From NCBI GenBank assembly GCA_947313885.1, contig CAMZNU010000031.1, positions 1-64,000 of the forward strand: a DNA stretch of 64,000 bases. Direction: 5' to 3'. Below, one piece after another: positions 18,133-28,048 of this stretch. The stretch's first letter is position 1, and the number at the start of each line of letters is the position of its first letter. Origin of the DNA: an uncultured Clostridia bacterium (GTDB lineage: Bacteria > Bacillota > Clostridia > Lachnospirales > CAMZNU01). The notes under the pieces were generated by a model. It ran no database searches. It had not been told where the DNA came from and saw nothing but the letters and a program-made list of their open reading frames with translations. The translations under genes were made by a program, and so were the position numbers.

Positions 18133-19236
18133 ATGATAAAATATGAAAACGATTTATTAGAAATTAAAAAATATGAAAAAATAATAGATGAGTTAGAAAT
18201 AAAATTAAAAATAGAAGAAAAGAGAAATAAAATTTTAGAAATCGAGAAAGAGGTGGAGAAAGATGGTTTTTGGAATGACGTAAATAATTCTCAAAAAATG
18301 ATGCAACAATTAAAAGAATTAAAAGGTGTAGTAACTAATTATAATAAATTAGAAGAAGAATTAATTGAAACAATTGAGCTTTTTGAAATGTCCTTAGAAG
18401 AGGAAGATAAAGAAACTATAAAAGAATGTTTAAGTATGCACAAACAATTTTTAAAAAAATACGAAAAAATAGAAATGGAAAGTACGTTTACAGGAAAATA
18501 CGATAAAAATAATTGTATAATAACGTTACATGCAGGAGCTGGTGGAACAGAAAGTTGCGACTGGGTAAGTATGTTGTTACGAATGTATACAAGATTTATT
18601 GAAAAAAATAATATGAAAAAAGAAATAATAGATTATTTAAGTGGAGAAGAAGCGGGAATAAAATCAGTATCATTTGAAGTTACAGGCGAGAATTGTTATG
18701 GACTTTTAAAAAGTGAAAAAGGTGTTCATAGACTAGTTAGAATATCGCCATTTGATACAGCAGGTAAGAGGCATACATCATTTGCAGGGTGTGAAGTATT
18801 ACCCGTTATAGATGAAGATATGACTATAGAGATAAAAACTGAGGAGTTAAAAATAGATACGTATAGAGCAAGTGGTGCAGGTGGGCAACATATAAATACT
18901 ACAGATTCAGCAATAAGAATAACACACCTACCTACAAATACAGTAGTACAATGCCAAAGTCAAAGATCTCAAATAAAAAATAAAGAACAAGGATTAAAAA
19001 TGTTAAAAGCTAAATTATTTGAGTTAAAAGAAAAAGAAAATATAGAAAAAATATCAGGAATAAGAGGAAATGTAGGAAGTAATGGTTTTGGTAGTCAAAT
19101 AAGATCCTATGTAATGCATCCGTATAGTATGGTAAAAGATCATAGGACGAATTATGAAATAGGAAATGTGCAAAGTGTATTAGATGGAGATATAGGTGAG
19201 TTCATATCAGAATATTTAAAAAATGTAAAAGAGTAA
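18133..19236 (+). CDS. prfB: Peptide chain release factor 2
   Basis: LHAGAGGTESCDWVSMLLRMY, TYRASGAGGQHINTTDSAIRITHLPT; continuous ORF. Confidence 0.95.
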   Translation: MIKYENDLLEIKKYEKIIDELEIKLKIEEKRNKILEIEKEVEKDGFWNDVNNSQKMMQQLKELKGVVTNYNKLEEELIETIELFEMSLEEEDKETIKECLSMHKQFLKKYEKIEMESTFTGKYDKNNCIITLHAGAGGTESCDWVSMLLRMYTRFIEKNNMKKEIIDYLSGEEAGIKSVSFEVTGENCYGLLKSEKGVHRLVRISPFDTAGKRHTSFAGCEVLPVIDEDMTIEIKTEELKIDTYRASGAGGQHINTTDSAIRITHLPTNTVVQCQSQRSQIKNKEQGLKMLKAKLFELKEKENIEKISGIRGNVGSNGFGSQIRSYVMHPYSMVKDHRTNYEIGNVQSVLDGDIGEFISEYLKNVKE

Positions 19237-19247
19237 AAGGTGGATAA

Positions 19248-20237
19248 ATGAAAGAACTTAAAATAACAAGTCAAAATAAAGGGCAAAGACTAGACAAATT
19301 TTTATTAAAATTTTTAAATAAGGGGACAAAAGCCTTTGTATATAAAATGTTAAGAAAGAAAAATATTAAATTAAATGGTAAAAAAGCTACTGGGAACGAA
19401 ATATTAAAAAATGAAGATATAGTTACGTTGTATTTAGCAGATGATACGATAAATAAGTTTAGGACGGTGCAAACTAATTATAGACAATATAAAAAATTAG
19501 ATGTTAGAAGTATAGTGCTAGAAGATGAAAATATTTTAATAATAAATAAAAATCAAGGGGTGGCAGTGCATTCATCTACAAGTGATGAAGGTGAGAACAC
19601 TTTAATTAATAGTGTAATAAATCATTTAATAGAAAATAAAAGTTATGATGTAGAAAGTAGTGTAGGATTTAGACCAGCTGTGTGCAATAGATTAGATGTA
19701 AATACAAGTGGATTAGTAACAGTAGGAAAAAATTTAGAAACAGTGCAACAATTAAATGAAATGTTTAAAACAAGAGAAGTAGATAAATATTATATAACGA
19801 TAGTAGTAGGTAAATTAGAAGGTAAAAAAAGATTAGAAGGATACCACAACAAAAATAATGATACAAATGAAGTAGTAATAAGAGAAAATAGCGGTGGAAA
19901 AGAAGGGGAAAAGAAAGTAATAACAGAATATGAAGTTTTAAAAAATAATGATAATTATTCTTTAGTGAGAGTTAAATTAATAACAGGAAGATCACACCAA
20001 ATAAGAGCACATTTAAAACTTATAGGACATCCTATAATAGGTGATAGAAAATATGGAGATACAGAAGAAAATAAGAAAATAAAACAAAAATACGGATTAA
20101 GTAATCAATTGTTACATGGAGAATATTTAAAATTTAAAGAAAATAAAGGTATTTTAAAATATTTAGGTGGTGAGGAAATAAAAGCATTAAAGCCAGAAAT
20201 ATTTAGAAAAATAGAACTAGGAATATTTAAACGATAA
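19248..20237 (+). CDS. RluA-family 23S rRNA pseudouridine synthase with S4 domain
   Basis: S4-like N-terminus; catalytic RLDVNTSGLV; GRSHQIRAHLKLIGHPIIGDRKYG. Confidence 0.92.
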   Translation: MKELKITSQNKGQRLDKFLLKFLNKGTKAFVYKMLRKKNIKLNGKKATGNEILKNEDIVTLYLADDTINKFRTVQTNYRQYKKLDVRSIVLEDENILIINKNQGVAVHSSTSDEGENTLINSVINHLIENKSYDVESSVGFRPAVCNRLDVNTSGLVTVGKNLETVQQLNEMFKTREVDKYYITIVVGKLEGKKRLEGYHNKNNDTNEVVIRENSGGKEGEKKVITEYEVLKNNDNYSLVRVKLITGRSHQIRAHLKLIGHPIIGDRKYGDTEENKKIKQKYGLSNQLLHGEYLKFKENKGILKYLGGEEIKALKPEIFRKIELGIFKR

Positions 20238-20275
20238 AAAAAGCGAAGATTATATCTTCGCTTTTTTTTATCGTT
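20236..20275. terminator. Bidirectional terminator between convergent genes
   Basis: aaaaaaagcgaagat-tat-atcttcgctttttttt; overlaps the 3' end of the minus-strand gene. Confidence 0.85.
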
Positions 20276-20666
20276 TAAAGTTGATACCAAAAACTCCGCC
20301 TACACCACCTGTTAAAATCATTAATAATATTAAAAAGAATGACTTACCATCTACAGAAAAAGCTTCTGAAAAAACAAAAGCTATAAATAATAAAATAAGT
20401 GAGTAAAGAAGTCCAGATAGAAGACCCCACAAAAGACCGCGACTAGATGAATTTTTAGCAGTATCAAAACCGCCGATAAAAACTGCAAAAACAGTTATTA
20501 AAGTCACAATAACACCAATATTATTACCAGAAATCTGTGTATAAGTAAGAAGTGCTGCATATGCTATAAAGCCAATAACGGTTATTGCGTATGCGATAAG
20601 GGTGCTAAATAATAAAACCTTTCCGTTGCCATTAGTACTAAATAAATTTAAATATGTAGTTTTCAT
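20268..20666 (-). CDS. TIGR04086-like four-TM membrane protein
   Basis: Four hydrophobic segments; GGFDTAKNSSSRGLLWGLLSGLLY, ends GGVGGVFGINFKR. Confidence 0.75.
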   Translation of the reverse strand: MKTTYLNLFSTNGNGKVLLFSTLIAYAITVIGFIAYAALLTYTQISGNNIGVIVTLITVFAVFIGGFDTAKNSSSRGLLWGLLSGLLYSLILLFIAFVFSEAFSVDGKSFFLILLMILTGGVGGVFGINFKR

Positions 20667-20963
20667 AAATATCTCCTTAAAAGTTAATAATATAGTGTAC
20701 GAGTTTAAAAGGGATAATATGACAATTAAATAAAAATGTAAAAATATATTAGTTATGAAATTATAAATTTGAAAATAGAGATAGTTTATAACGGTTAATT
20801 TAAAAAAGTGAGAAATTTAATTATTATAAGAAAAGAAGTAGTATTCAAAAATAAAATATTTAAAAGCAAAGCAAAATTAATTTATAAGACATGTGAAATA
20901 AATTAATGTGGATATCTAAATAAAAATGCAAAAAGAGTAAAATAAATAATAAAAATTTATATA

Positions 20964-21713
20964 TTAATAACTCCACGGCGTAAAATAATGTTCTAAAAAA
21001 TCAACAAAAACAAACAATATAAAACCTATAGAACTTAAAATAACTATGCCAGTGTACATATTTAAATAATTAGCCATTTGGAAACAGTCCATAATATAAT
21101 AACCTAGTCCATATTTAGTACCAAAATTTTCAGTGAAAAAAAGTACAGATATACCAGTACCTACAGCGATTTTAAGACTAACAAAAATTTGCTTAGCAAT
21201 AATAGGTAAAATAACTACATAAAAAACTTTTAACTTGCTAACACCAATAACTTTTAGAAAATGAAAATTATTAGGTGGAATATTAATTATAGCACTGCGA
21301 ATAGAAGTAATAATTTGAAAAACTATAATTAAAACGATCATAACAATTTTTGATATTTCGCCGATTCCGAGGGTTAAAACTACAATTGGTAATAAAGATA
21401 ATTTAGGAACGGGATAAGTTAAATATAATATAGGTGTAAAAATGTTATCAAATTTTTTATTAAGCCCCATGAGAACACCAAAAAAAGTACCGATTAAAAT
21501 AGAAAATAAAATACCTAAAAATATTCTAGTAAGGCTAAAATACAAATGTATATAAGTTTCTTTATTAGATAAAAAAACAGGGATTTGAGCAAAAACATCA
21601 AAAGGGCTTTGAACAATTTTAGAATCTAACATTAAAAAAAGCATAAACCAAAATAAGGTTAGAATAGGCAAAGCAATAAAAATACCATAATATTTATTTT
21701 TCAAATTTTGCAT
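20964..21713 (-). CDS. ABC transporter permease (SsuC/TauC/ThiX-like)
   Basis: BPD_transp_1-type permease; translationally close to the ATPase gene. Confidence 0.85.
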   Translation of the reverse strand: MQNLKNKYYGIFIALPILTLFWFMLFLMLDSKIVQSPFDVFAQIPVFLSNKETYIHLYFSLTRIFLGILFSILIGTFFGVLMGLNKKFDNIFTPILYLTYPVPKLSLLPIVVLTLGIGEISKIVMIVLIIVFQIITSIRSAIINIPPNNFHFLKVIGVSKLKVFYVVILPIIAKQIFVSLKIAVGTGISVLFFTENFGTKYGLGYYIMDCFQMANYLNMYTGIVILSSIGFILFVFVDFLEHYFTPWSY

Positions 21714-21728
21714 ACTGTGATATTCCTC

Positions 21729-22442
21729 CTAAGTGAGTCCAAAAATGTTACGAATAATTTTAGTTTGAGATATAAAATAATCATCATAACGATTTAGACC
21801 TTTGTTGTTTGTAAAAGTTTTAGAAATAGAAGCAGGCGAACCGTGGAATATAAAAATGTTATCACCTAAAAAAACGGCTTCTTCTATACTGTGAGTAATT
21901 AGAATAGTAGTACAGTTAATAGTTTTTAAATAGTCTAATAAAAACTTTTGAGAATTTTCACGGCTAAAAGAATCTAAAGCGGAAAAAGGTTCATCTAATA
22001 AAAATAAGTCAGGCTTTGTAACGATGCTTCTAAGAAGTGAAACGGTTTGTTTTTGACCACCGCTTAAAGTGTCGGGATATTTATGAATAAAATCAGTTAA
22101 TGAAAAAAAACCAATAAGTTTTAAAACTTCATCTTTATTTATAGGTTGTTTACGTAATTTAAGACCAAGTATAATATTTTCATAAACAGTTTTAAAATTA
22201 TAAAGATCGTAATGCTGTGTTGACATAGCAATATTAATATTTTTATTAACTATAGGAATTTCGTTAAAAGTTATATCACCTGTAAAATCTATAAGATTAG
22301 CGATAGAATTTAAAACACTAGTTTTACCACAGCCGGTACGACCGAGAAAAATAGAAATAGAACCAGACTTCATATTTAAATTGAGGTCTTTTATGACGTG
22401 GTTTTTATTGTAGTGGATGTTTAAATTTTTAATATTTAGCAT
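21729..22442 (-). CDS. ABC transporter ATP-binding protein (nitrate/sulfonate/thiamine-precursor type)
   Basis: Walker A GRTGCGKTS, signature LSGGQKQ, Walker B LFLLDEPF. Confidence 0.92.
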   Translation of the reverse strand: MLNIKNLNIHYNKNHVIKDLNLNMKSGSISIFLGRTGCGKTSVLNSIANLIDFTGDITFNEIPIVNKNINIAMSTQHYDLYNFKTVYENIILGLKLRKQPINKDEVLKLIGFFSLTDFIHKYPDTLSGGQKQTVSLLRSIVTKPDLFLLDEPFSALDSFSRENSQKFLLDYLKTINCTTILITHSIEEAVFLGDNIFIFHGSPASISKTFTNNKGLNRYDDYFISQTKIIRNIFGLT

Positions 22443-22609
22443 ATGTACCTCCTTTTATTGTGTAAATTATAGCAATATATTTTTTTTATGGCAAACTTCA
22501 AATAAATGTACAAATTATAAAATTCTACAATGTTGCAATTTGCATAAAAGAAGTTTATAATTTTATTAGAAAATATATTTAACTATTTCAATGGGAAGGT
22601 GGTATAGAA

Positions 22610-23905
22610 ATGAATTTTATAACGGATATGATAAATTTTATTTATGAAAGCCCGACGGCGTTTCACACGACAGAAAATGTAAAAAAAAGTTTAGAAAAAG
22701 CAGGATATGAAAAAATATTAGAAAAAGATAAATGGGATTTAAAAACAGGTGGAAAATATTTTGTAACTAAACATGATAGTAGTGTAATAGCTTTTGAAGT
22801 AGGGGAAGATATTAAAACAAATGGTTTTCAATTAATAGGCGCACATACAGATGCACCGTCTTTTAAAATAAAAGGAGAGACTTCGATAATAGATAGTAAT
22901 AATTATATAAAATTAAATACAGAAGTTTATGGAGGACCTATATTAAATACGTGGTTTGATAGACCGTTATCAATAGCGGGAAAAGTATTTTTAAAAGGAA
23001 GTGATTCATTAAATCCAATAGAAAAAATAGTTAATATAAATAAGCCAATAGTATTAATACCAAATTTAGCAATCCATATGAATAGAGAAGTAAATGACGG
23101 AATGAAATATGACCCAGCAAAAAACACGTTACCGATAATAGGATTAGTGGAAGAAAAATTAGAGAAAGATGATTATATTTTAAATATATTAAAAGACGAG
23201 TTAAAAATAAATAAAGAAGATATATTAGAATTCGAATTATTTTTATACGGATATGAAAAAGGTATGTTAGTAGGATTGAATGAAGAATTTGTATTATCAA
23301 GTAGATTAGATGATGTGTCTATGGTTTATAGTGGTTTAAAATCTTTATTAGAAAGTGGAAAAAGTAAGGCAACAAAAGTATTAGTATGTTTTGACCATGA
23401 AGAAATAGGAAGCATGACAGCAGAAGGAGCAAATTCTAATTTATTAGGAAACATATTAGAAAGAATAGTAATAGGTACAGGGGATAAAGATACAGAGAGT
23501 TTGTATAGAGCGTTATCAAATTCATTAATGTTATCGGCAGATTTAGCTCATGCCCATCATCCGAATTTTCCAGAAAAAACGGATATAACATTAAAACCGT
23601 TAATGGGAAAAGGTTTAGTAATAAAACATAGTGCAGGAAGAAAATATGCAACTAATGGGTATATAGCATCAGTAATGAAAAGTTTATGTAATGAGAATAA
23701 AATAGAGTCACAACCATATGTGAACAAATCGAATATAAGAGGTGGTTCAACGATAGGACCAGCTATACAAAGTAAATTAAATATACCAGTAGTTGATATA
23801 GGGACGGCAGTATTTGGTATGCATTCAATAATGGAAACAGGAAGTGTAAAAGATTTTGAACAGTTACAATTATTGTTCACAAAATTTTATGAATTAAAAA
23901 AGTAA
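22610..23905 (+). CDS. M18-family aminopeptidase
   Basis: GAHTDAPSFKIK, FDHEEIGSMTAEGANS, SADLAHAHHPNFPEK. Confidence 0.94.
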   Translation: MNFITDMINFIYESPTAFHTTENVKKSLEKAGYEKILEKDKWDLKTGGKYFVTKHDSSVIAFEVGEDIKTNGFQLIGAHTDAPSFKIKGETSIIDSNNYIKLNTEVYGGPILNTWFDRPLSIAGKVFLKGSDSLNPIEKIVNINKPIVLIPNLAIHMNREVNDGMKYDPAKNTLPIIGLVEEKLEKDDYILNILKDELKINKEDILEFELFLYGYEKGMLVGLNEEFVLSSRLDDVSMVYSGLKSLLESGKSKATKVLVCFDHEEIGSMTAEGANSNLLGNILERIVIGTGDKDTESLYRALSNSLMLSADLAHAHHPNFPEKTDITLKPLMGKGLVIKHSAGRKYATNGYIASVMKSLCNENKIESQPYVNKSNIRGGSTIGPAIQSKLNIPVVDIGTAVFGMHSIMETGSVKDFEQLQLLFTKFYELKK

Positions 23906-23922
23906 AAATAAATAAGAAAAAA

Positions 23923-23954
23923 AATAAACCATAGACATAGTGCTATGGTTTATT
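23923..23954 (+). promoter_or_regulatory. Hairpin abutting the prmA Shine-Dalgarno (terminator/attenuator candidate)
   Basis: aataaaccatag-acatagtg-ctatggtttatt, then taaaggag SD. Confidence 0.55.
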
Positions 23955-23968
23955 TAAAGGAGATAAAT

Positions 23969-24946
23969 ATGGAATGGTTACAATGTAAAGTTAAAACCAC
24001 AACAGAAGGAACAGATGCTATAGGAAATTTGTTAATAGAACAAGGAGTGGAAGGATTTCAAATAGAAGACAAAAAAGATTTAGAAAATTTTTTAACGTCA
24101 GAAGAGGCGAAAAATTGGGATTATGTAGATGAAGATTTAGTAAAAGGAGTTGATGATGGAGTTTGTACATTAACATTTTATTTAAGTCAAGACCCATGTG
24201 GACATGACATATTAATGTCAGTGAAGACGGCGTTAGAAAATATAAAAAATATTGATATAGGTATAGATGTAGGTAGTTTAAAATTAAGTGAAGTAGATGT
24301 AGATGATGAAGATTGGAAAAACAAATGGAAAAAATATTATAAGACTTTTAAGATTGGGGAAAGTGTATTAGTAAAACCGATGTGGGAGGAATATGAGAAA
24401 AAAGAAGGAGAAGTAGTATTTACGATAAATCCAGGACACGTATTTGGAACGGGGTTACATCATACGACAAGATTGTGTATAGAATCGTTAGAAAAATATA
24501 TAACAACAGAAAGTGAAGTATTAGATTTAGGTTGTGGTAGTGGAATATTATCGATAGTGAGTTTGTTGTTAGGTGGAAAAAATGCATTTGCAGTAGACAT
24601 AGATAAAAATGCGATAAACATAGCATATGAAAATGCAAAACTTAATAGAATAGATAAAAACACATATACAGTTAAAGCAGGTGATGTATTAAATGATAAT
24701 GAATTAAAAAAAGAAGTATGTGTAAAAAAATATGATGTAGTAGTAGCGAACATAGTAGCAGATATAATAATGGGAATAAGAGGATTTGTAAAAGAAGTTA
24801 TAAAAGAAGATGGGGTATTTATATCATCAGGAATAATAGAAGAAAGAGCAGAGGAAGTAAAAAATAAATTAGAAGAAGAAGGATTTAAAATAGAAAAAGT
24901 AATTTATAAAGAAGGGTGGGCATCAATAGTTGCCAAGGTGAAATAA
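23969..24946 (+). CDS. prmA: Ribosomal protein L11 methyltransferase
   Basis: INPGHVFGTGLHHTTRLCIESLE, VLDLGCGSGILSI, VVANIVADI; RBS aaaggag supports the start at 23969. Confidence 0.95.
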   Translation: MEWLQCKVKTTTEGTDAIGNLLIEQGVEGFQIEDKKDLENFLTSEEAKNWDYVDEDLVKGVDDGVCTLTFYLSQDPCGHDILMSVKTALENIKNIDIGIDVGSLKLSEVDVDDEDWKNKWKKYYKTFKIGESVLVKPMWEEYEKKEGEVVFTINPGHVFGTGLHHTTRLCIESLEKYITTESEVLDLGCGSGILSIVSLLLGGKNAFAVDIDKNAINIAYENAKLNRIDKNTYTVKAGDVLNDNELKKEVCVKKYDVVVANIVADIIMGIRGFVKEVIKEDGVFISSGIIEERAEEVKNKLEEEGFKIEKVIYKEGWASIVAKVK

Positions 24947-25680
24947 TGCCACGATTTTTTGTAGAAGAAATAGGAATAGAAAGTATAAAAATAAAAGGTG
25001 ATGATGCAAAACATATTAATAATGTTTTAAGACATAAAGTAGGAGATAAAATAGAAATAAGTGATGGTGTAGGTATGGATTATAATTGCATCATTGAGAA
25101 AATGAGTAAAAAAGAAATAGTATGTAAAATACAAAGTAAAGAAAAAAACAAAAGTGAGCCGAAAATAGAAGTTAAGTTATATCAATGTATGCCAAAAAAA
25201 ACAAAGATGGATTTAATAATACAAAAAACAGTAGAGTTAGGGGTAAGTGAAATAATTCCATTTGTAAGTGAGTTTACAGTAGTGAAGTTAAATGAAAAAA
25301 CGGCTAATAAAGTTGAGAGATATGGAAAAATATCAGAAACGGCTAGTAAACAAAGTGGTAGGGGAAAAATACCGATTATAAAAACCCCTGTAACATTTAA
25401 AGAGGCTATAGAACAAAGTAAAAATAATGATTTAAATATATTAGCCTATGAAAAAGAATTAAAAATAGGACTAAAGGAAGTAATAAAAAAAATAGAAAAT
25501 AAAGATGAGATAAAAAAAATAGGAATATTTGTAGGATCAGAAGGTGGATTTACAGAAGAAGAAATAGAGTATGCAAAAAATAAGGGTTTAAAAGTAATTA
25601 CATTAGGTAATAGGATTTTAAGAACGGAGACAGCGGGGATAGTGTTAGTTAATTTAATAGTATATGAATTTGACAAATAG
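24946..25680 (+). CDS. rsmE: 16S rRNA (uracil1498-N3)-methyltransferase
   Basis: MPRFFVEE, DAKHINNVLRHKVGD, IGIFVGSEGGFTEEEI, LGNRILRTETA; TAATG stop-start overlap with prmA. Confidence 0.94.
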   Translation: MPRFFVEEIGIESIKIKGDDAKHINNVLRHKVGDKIEISDGVGMDYNCIIEKMSKKEIVCKIQSKEKNKSEPKIEVKLYQCMPKKTKMDLIIQKTVELGVSEIIPFVSEFTVVKLNEKTANKVERYGKISETASKQSGRGKIPIIKTPVTFKEAIEQSKNNDLNILAYEKELKIGLKEVIKKIENKDEIKKIGIFVGSEGGFTEEEIEYAKNKGLKVITLGNRILRTETAGIVLVNLIVYEFDK

Positions 25681-25690
25681 GAGTGATGGG

Positions 25691-26830
25691 ATGATATATT
25701 TTGATAATGCAGCATCAAGTAAAATATGTGATGAAGCTATGGAAGAATTTCAAAGAGTAGGACAAGTTGTTTATGGTAACCCCCATGCAAAAAGTAAAAT
25801 GGGAATGATGGCAGAAGAGGAAGTAAAAAGATCTATAGAAATTTTAGCGAGAGGGTTAAAATGTAATGAAGATGAATTGGTAATTACATCATGCGCTACA
25901 GAATCTAACAATATGTTTTTAAGAGGAGTAGTTAAAAGATATAAAAGAAAAGGCAACCATATAATAACCCAAAAATCAGAACATTCAGCAGTAAAAAGTG
26001 TAGCAAAACAATTAGAAAACGAAGGTGTAGAAGTTACGTATTTAGATGTAGATGAAAAAGGAGTAATAAGTATACAACAGCTAAAAGAGTCGTTAAAAGA
26101 AAATACGATATTAGTTAGTATAATGCATGTAAATAATGAAACAGGTGCAATAATGCCTATAGAAGAAATAGTTAGTGAAGTAAAAAAATATAACAAAGAA
26201 ATATTAGTACATGTAGATGGAGTACAATCGTTTGGAAAACTAGATGTTAATTTTAGAAAACTAAATATAGATGGTTATAGTTTTACGGGACATAAAATCC
26301 ATGCACCAAAAGGTGTAGGAGGATTAATAATAAAAGACGGTGTAAAAGTTGAGTCGTTAATATATGGCGGAAATCACCAAAATGGAAGAAGAGCAGGAAC
26401 AGTAAACGTATCGGGTGTAGCAAGTTTAGCAAAAGCTTTTGAAACGTGGGAAAAAAATAAAGATGAGTACACAGTAAAAGTTGGGGAAGTAAAAAAAGAA
26501 TTATTAAAATTATTAGATGAATTAGATGGAGTAGTAGTAAATGGTAATTTAGAAAATAGTAGTAACTACTTATTAAATTTAAGTTTTGAACATATAAGAG
26601 GTGAAGTATTATTACATGGATTATCAGAATTAGAAATATATGTTTCTACAGGTACATCGTGTAATAGTACAGGTACAGGAATGTTAACTACTTATGGGTA
26701 TAGTAAAGAAAGAATATTAGGATCTGTAAGATTTGGATTAAGTAGATATAACACAGTAGAAGAAGCAAGAGAAACCGTAGAGGAAATAAAAAAATTAGTT
26801 GGTACACTTAGAAAGTTTAAAAAAAGATAA
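25691..26830 (+). CDS. Cysteine desulfurase (NifS/IscS-like, partner of ThiI)
   Basis: MIYFDNAASSKI, ATESNNMFLRG, HVDGVQSFGKLDV, GHKIHAPKGVGG, STGTSCNS; followed by thiI. Confidence 0.93.
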   Translation: MIYFDNAASSKICDEAMEEFQRVGQVVYGNPHAKSKMGMMAEEEVKRSIEILARGLKCNEDELVITSCATESNNMFLRGVVKRYKRKGNHIITQKSEHSAVKSVAKQLENEGVEVTYLDVDEKGVISIQQLKESLKENTILVSIMHVNNETGAIMPIEEIVSEVKKYNKEILVHVDGVQSFGKLDVNFRKLNIDGYSFTGHKIHAPKGVGGLIIKDGVKVESLIYGGNHQNGRRAGTVNVSGVASLAKAFETWEKNKDEYTVKVGEVKKELLKLLDELDGVVVNGNLENSSNYLLNLSFEHIRGEVLLHGLSELEIYVSTGTSCNSTGTGMLTTYGYSKERILGSVRFGLSRYNTVEEARETVEEIKKLVGTLRKFKKR

Positions 26831-26844
26831 GATTAGGAGACAGC

Positions 26845-28020
26845 ATGAAAAAGGTTCTTGTAATTAAATATGGAGAAATAGCATTAAGAGGTAAAAACAG
26901 AGGTATGTTTGAAAATAAATTAATATTAAACATAAGAAAAAATGTAGATAATTTAGGTAATTTTTATATAGTACGTGAGCAAGGACGTTTTATATTAGAA
27001 AATACAGAAGGGGATATTGACTTTGAAGAAATAATACCAAGAGTGGAAGTTGTATTAGGAGTAATAGGAATTGCAAAAGGGTATTGTGTAGAAGAAAAAA
27101 ATATTGACGTTATAAGAGAATCGGCGTTAGAAATAATGAAAATAGAACATGGTGATGAAAAGAAAACATTTAAAGTAGTGACGAAAAGAGCGGATAAACA
27201 ATTTCATTTAAAATCTAATGAAATATCAATGGACGTAGGTGGGTATATATTTGAAAACATGGAAAATATGGATGTAGACGTTAAAAATCCAAAAACGATT
27301 TTAAACATAGAAATAAGAACAAAAGTATATATATCAACAGACGTTATAAAAACTTTAGGAGGTCTACCGTATGGTAGTGCAGGTAAAGGGATATTACTTT
27401 TATCGGGAGGTATAGATAGCCCAGTAGCAGGATTTTTAATGGCAAGAAGAGGTGTAGAAATAATATGTGTGTATTTCCATAGTCCGCCATACACATCAGA
27501 AAGAGCTAAACAAAAAGTTAAAGATTTAGCAAAAAGATTATCACATTTTACAGGTGGCATAAAATTGTATGTAGTGCCATTTACGGAAACCCAATTGTAT
27601 TTATATGAAAATGTTCCACCAGAAAAAATGACGATATTGTTAAAAAGAGCGATGTTAAGAATATCAGAAAAAATAGCGGAAAAAGAAAAAGCGTTAGGAT
27701 TAGTAGTGGGAGATAGTGTAGGGCAAGTAGCGAGTCAGACGTTACAAAGTATACATGCTATAAGTTCTGTTGTGGATATACCGATATATAGACCGCTAGC
27801 AAGTTATGATAAACAAGATATAATTAATTTAGCGATTAAACTTAAAACTTATGAAATATCAAATAGACCATATGAAGATTGCTGTACGATATTTTTAGCA
27901 GACCATCCAGAAACAAAACCAAAAAAATCTATAATAGAATCAATAGATAGAAATTTAAATGTAGGAATAGATGAATTAGAAAACAAGGCTATAAAAAATT
28001 CAGAAATAGTAAAATATTAA
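26845..28020 (+). CDS. thiI: tRNA 4-thiouridine sulfurtransferase
   Basis: [44 protein letters not shown]. Confidence 0.95.
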   Translation: MKKVLVIKYGEIALRGKNRGMFENKLILNIRKNVDNLGNFYIVREQGRFILENTEGDIDFEEIIPRVEVVLGVIGIAKGYCVEEKNIDVIRESALEIMKIEHGDEKKTFKVVTKRADKQFHLKSNEISMDVGGYIFENMENMDVDVKNPKTILNIEIRTKVYISTDVIKTLGGLPYGSAGKGILLLSGGIDSPVAGFLMARRGVEIICVYFHSPPYTSERAKQKVKDLAKRLSHFTGGIKLYVVPFTETQLYLYENVPPEKMTILLKRAMLRISEKIAEKEKALGLVVGDSVGQVASQTLQSIHAISSVVDIPIYRPLASYDKQDIINLAIKLKTYEISNRPYEDCCTIFLADHPETKPKKSIIESIDRNLNVGIDELENKAIKNSEIVKY

Positions 28021-28048
28021 TAGAAAATATAGTAAAAGGAGAGATAGC

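Noticed and set aside
18133-18210. prfB programmed frameshift
   Set aside because: Searched around the expected codon-25 position; no in-frame UGA or CUU-UGA slip site, and the ORF is continuous.
22443-22609. TPP or other riboswitch upstream of the ABC transporter genes
   Set aside because: No recognisable conserved core (for example CUGAGA...) on the minus strand.
28021-28048. T-box leader for glyQS
   Set aside because: Gap to thiI is only 28 bp and has no T-box sequence.
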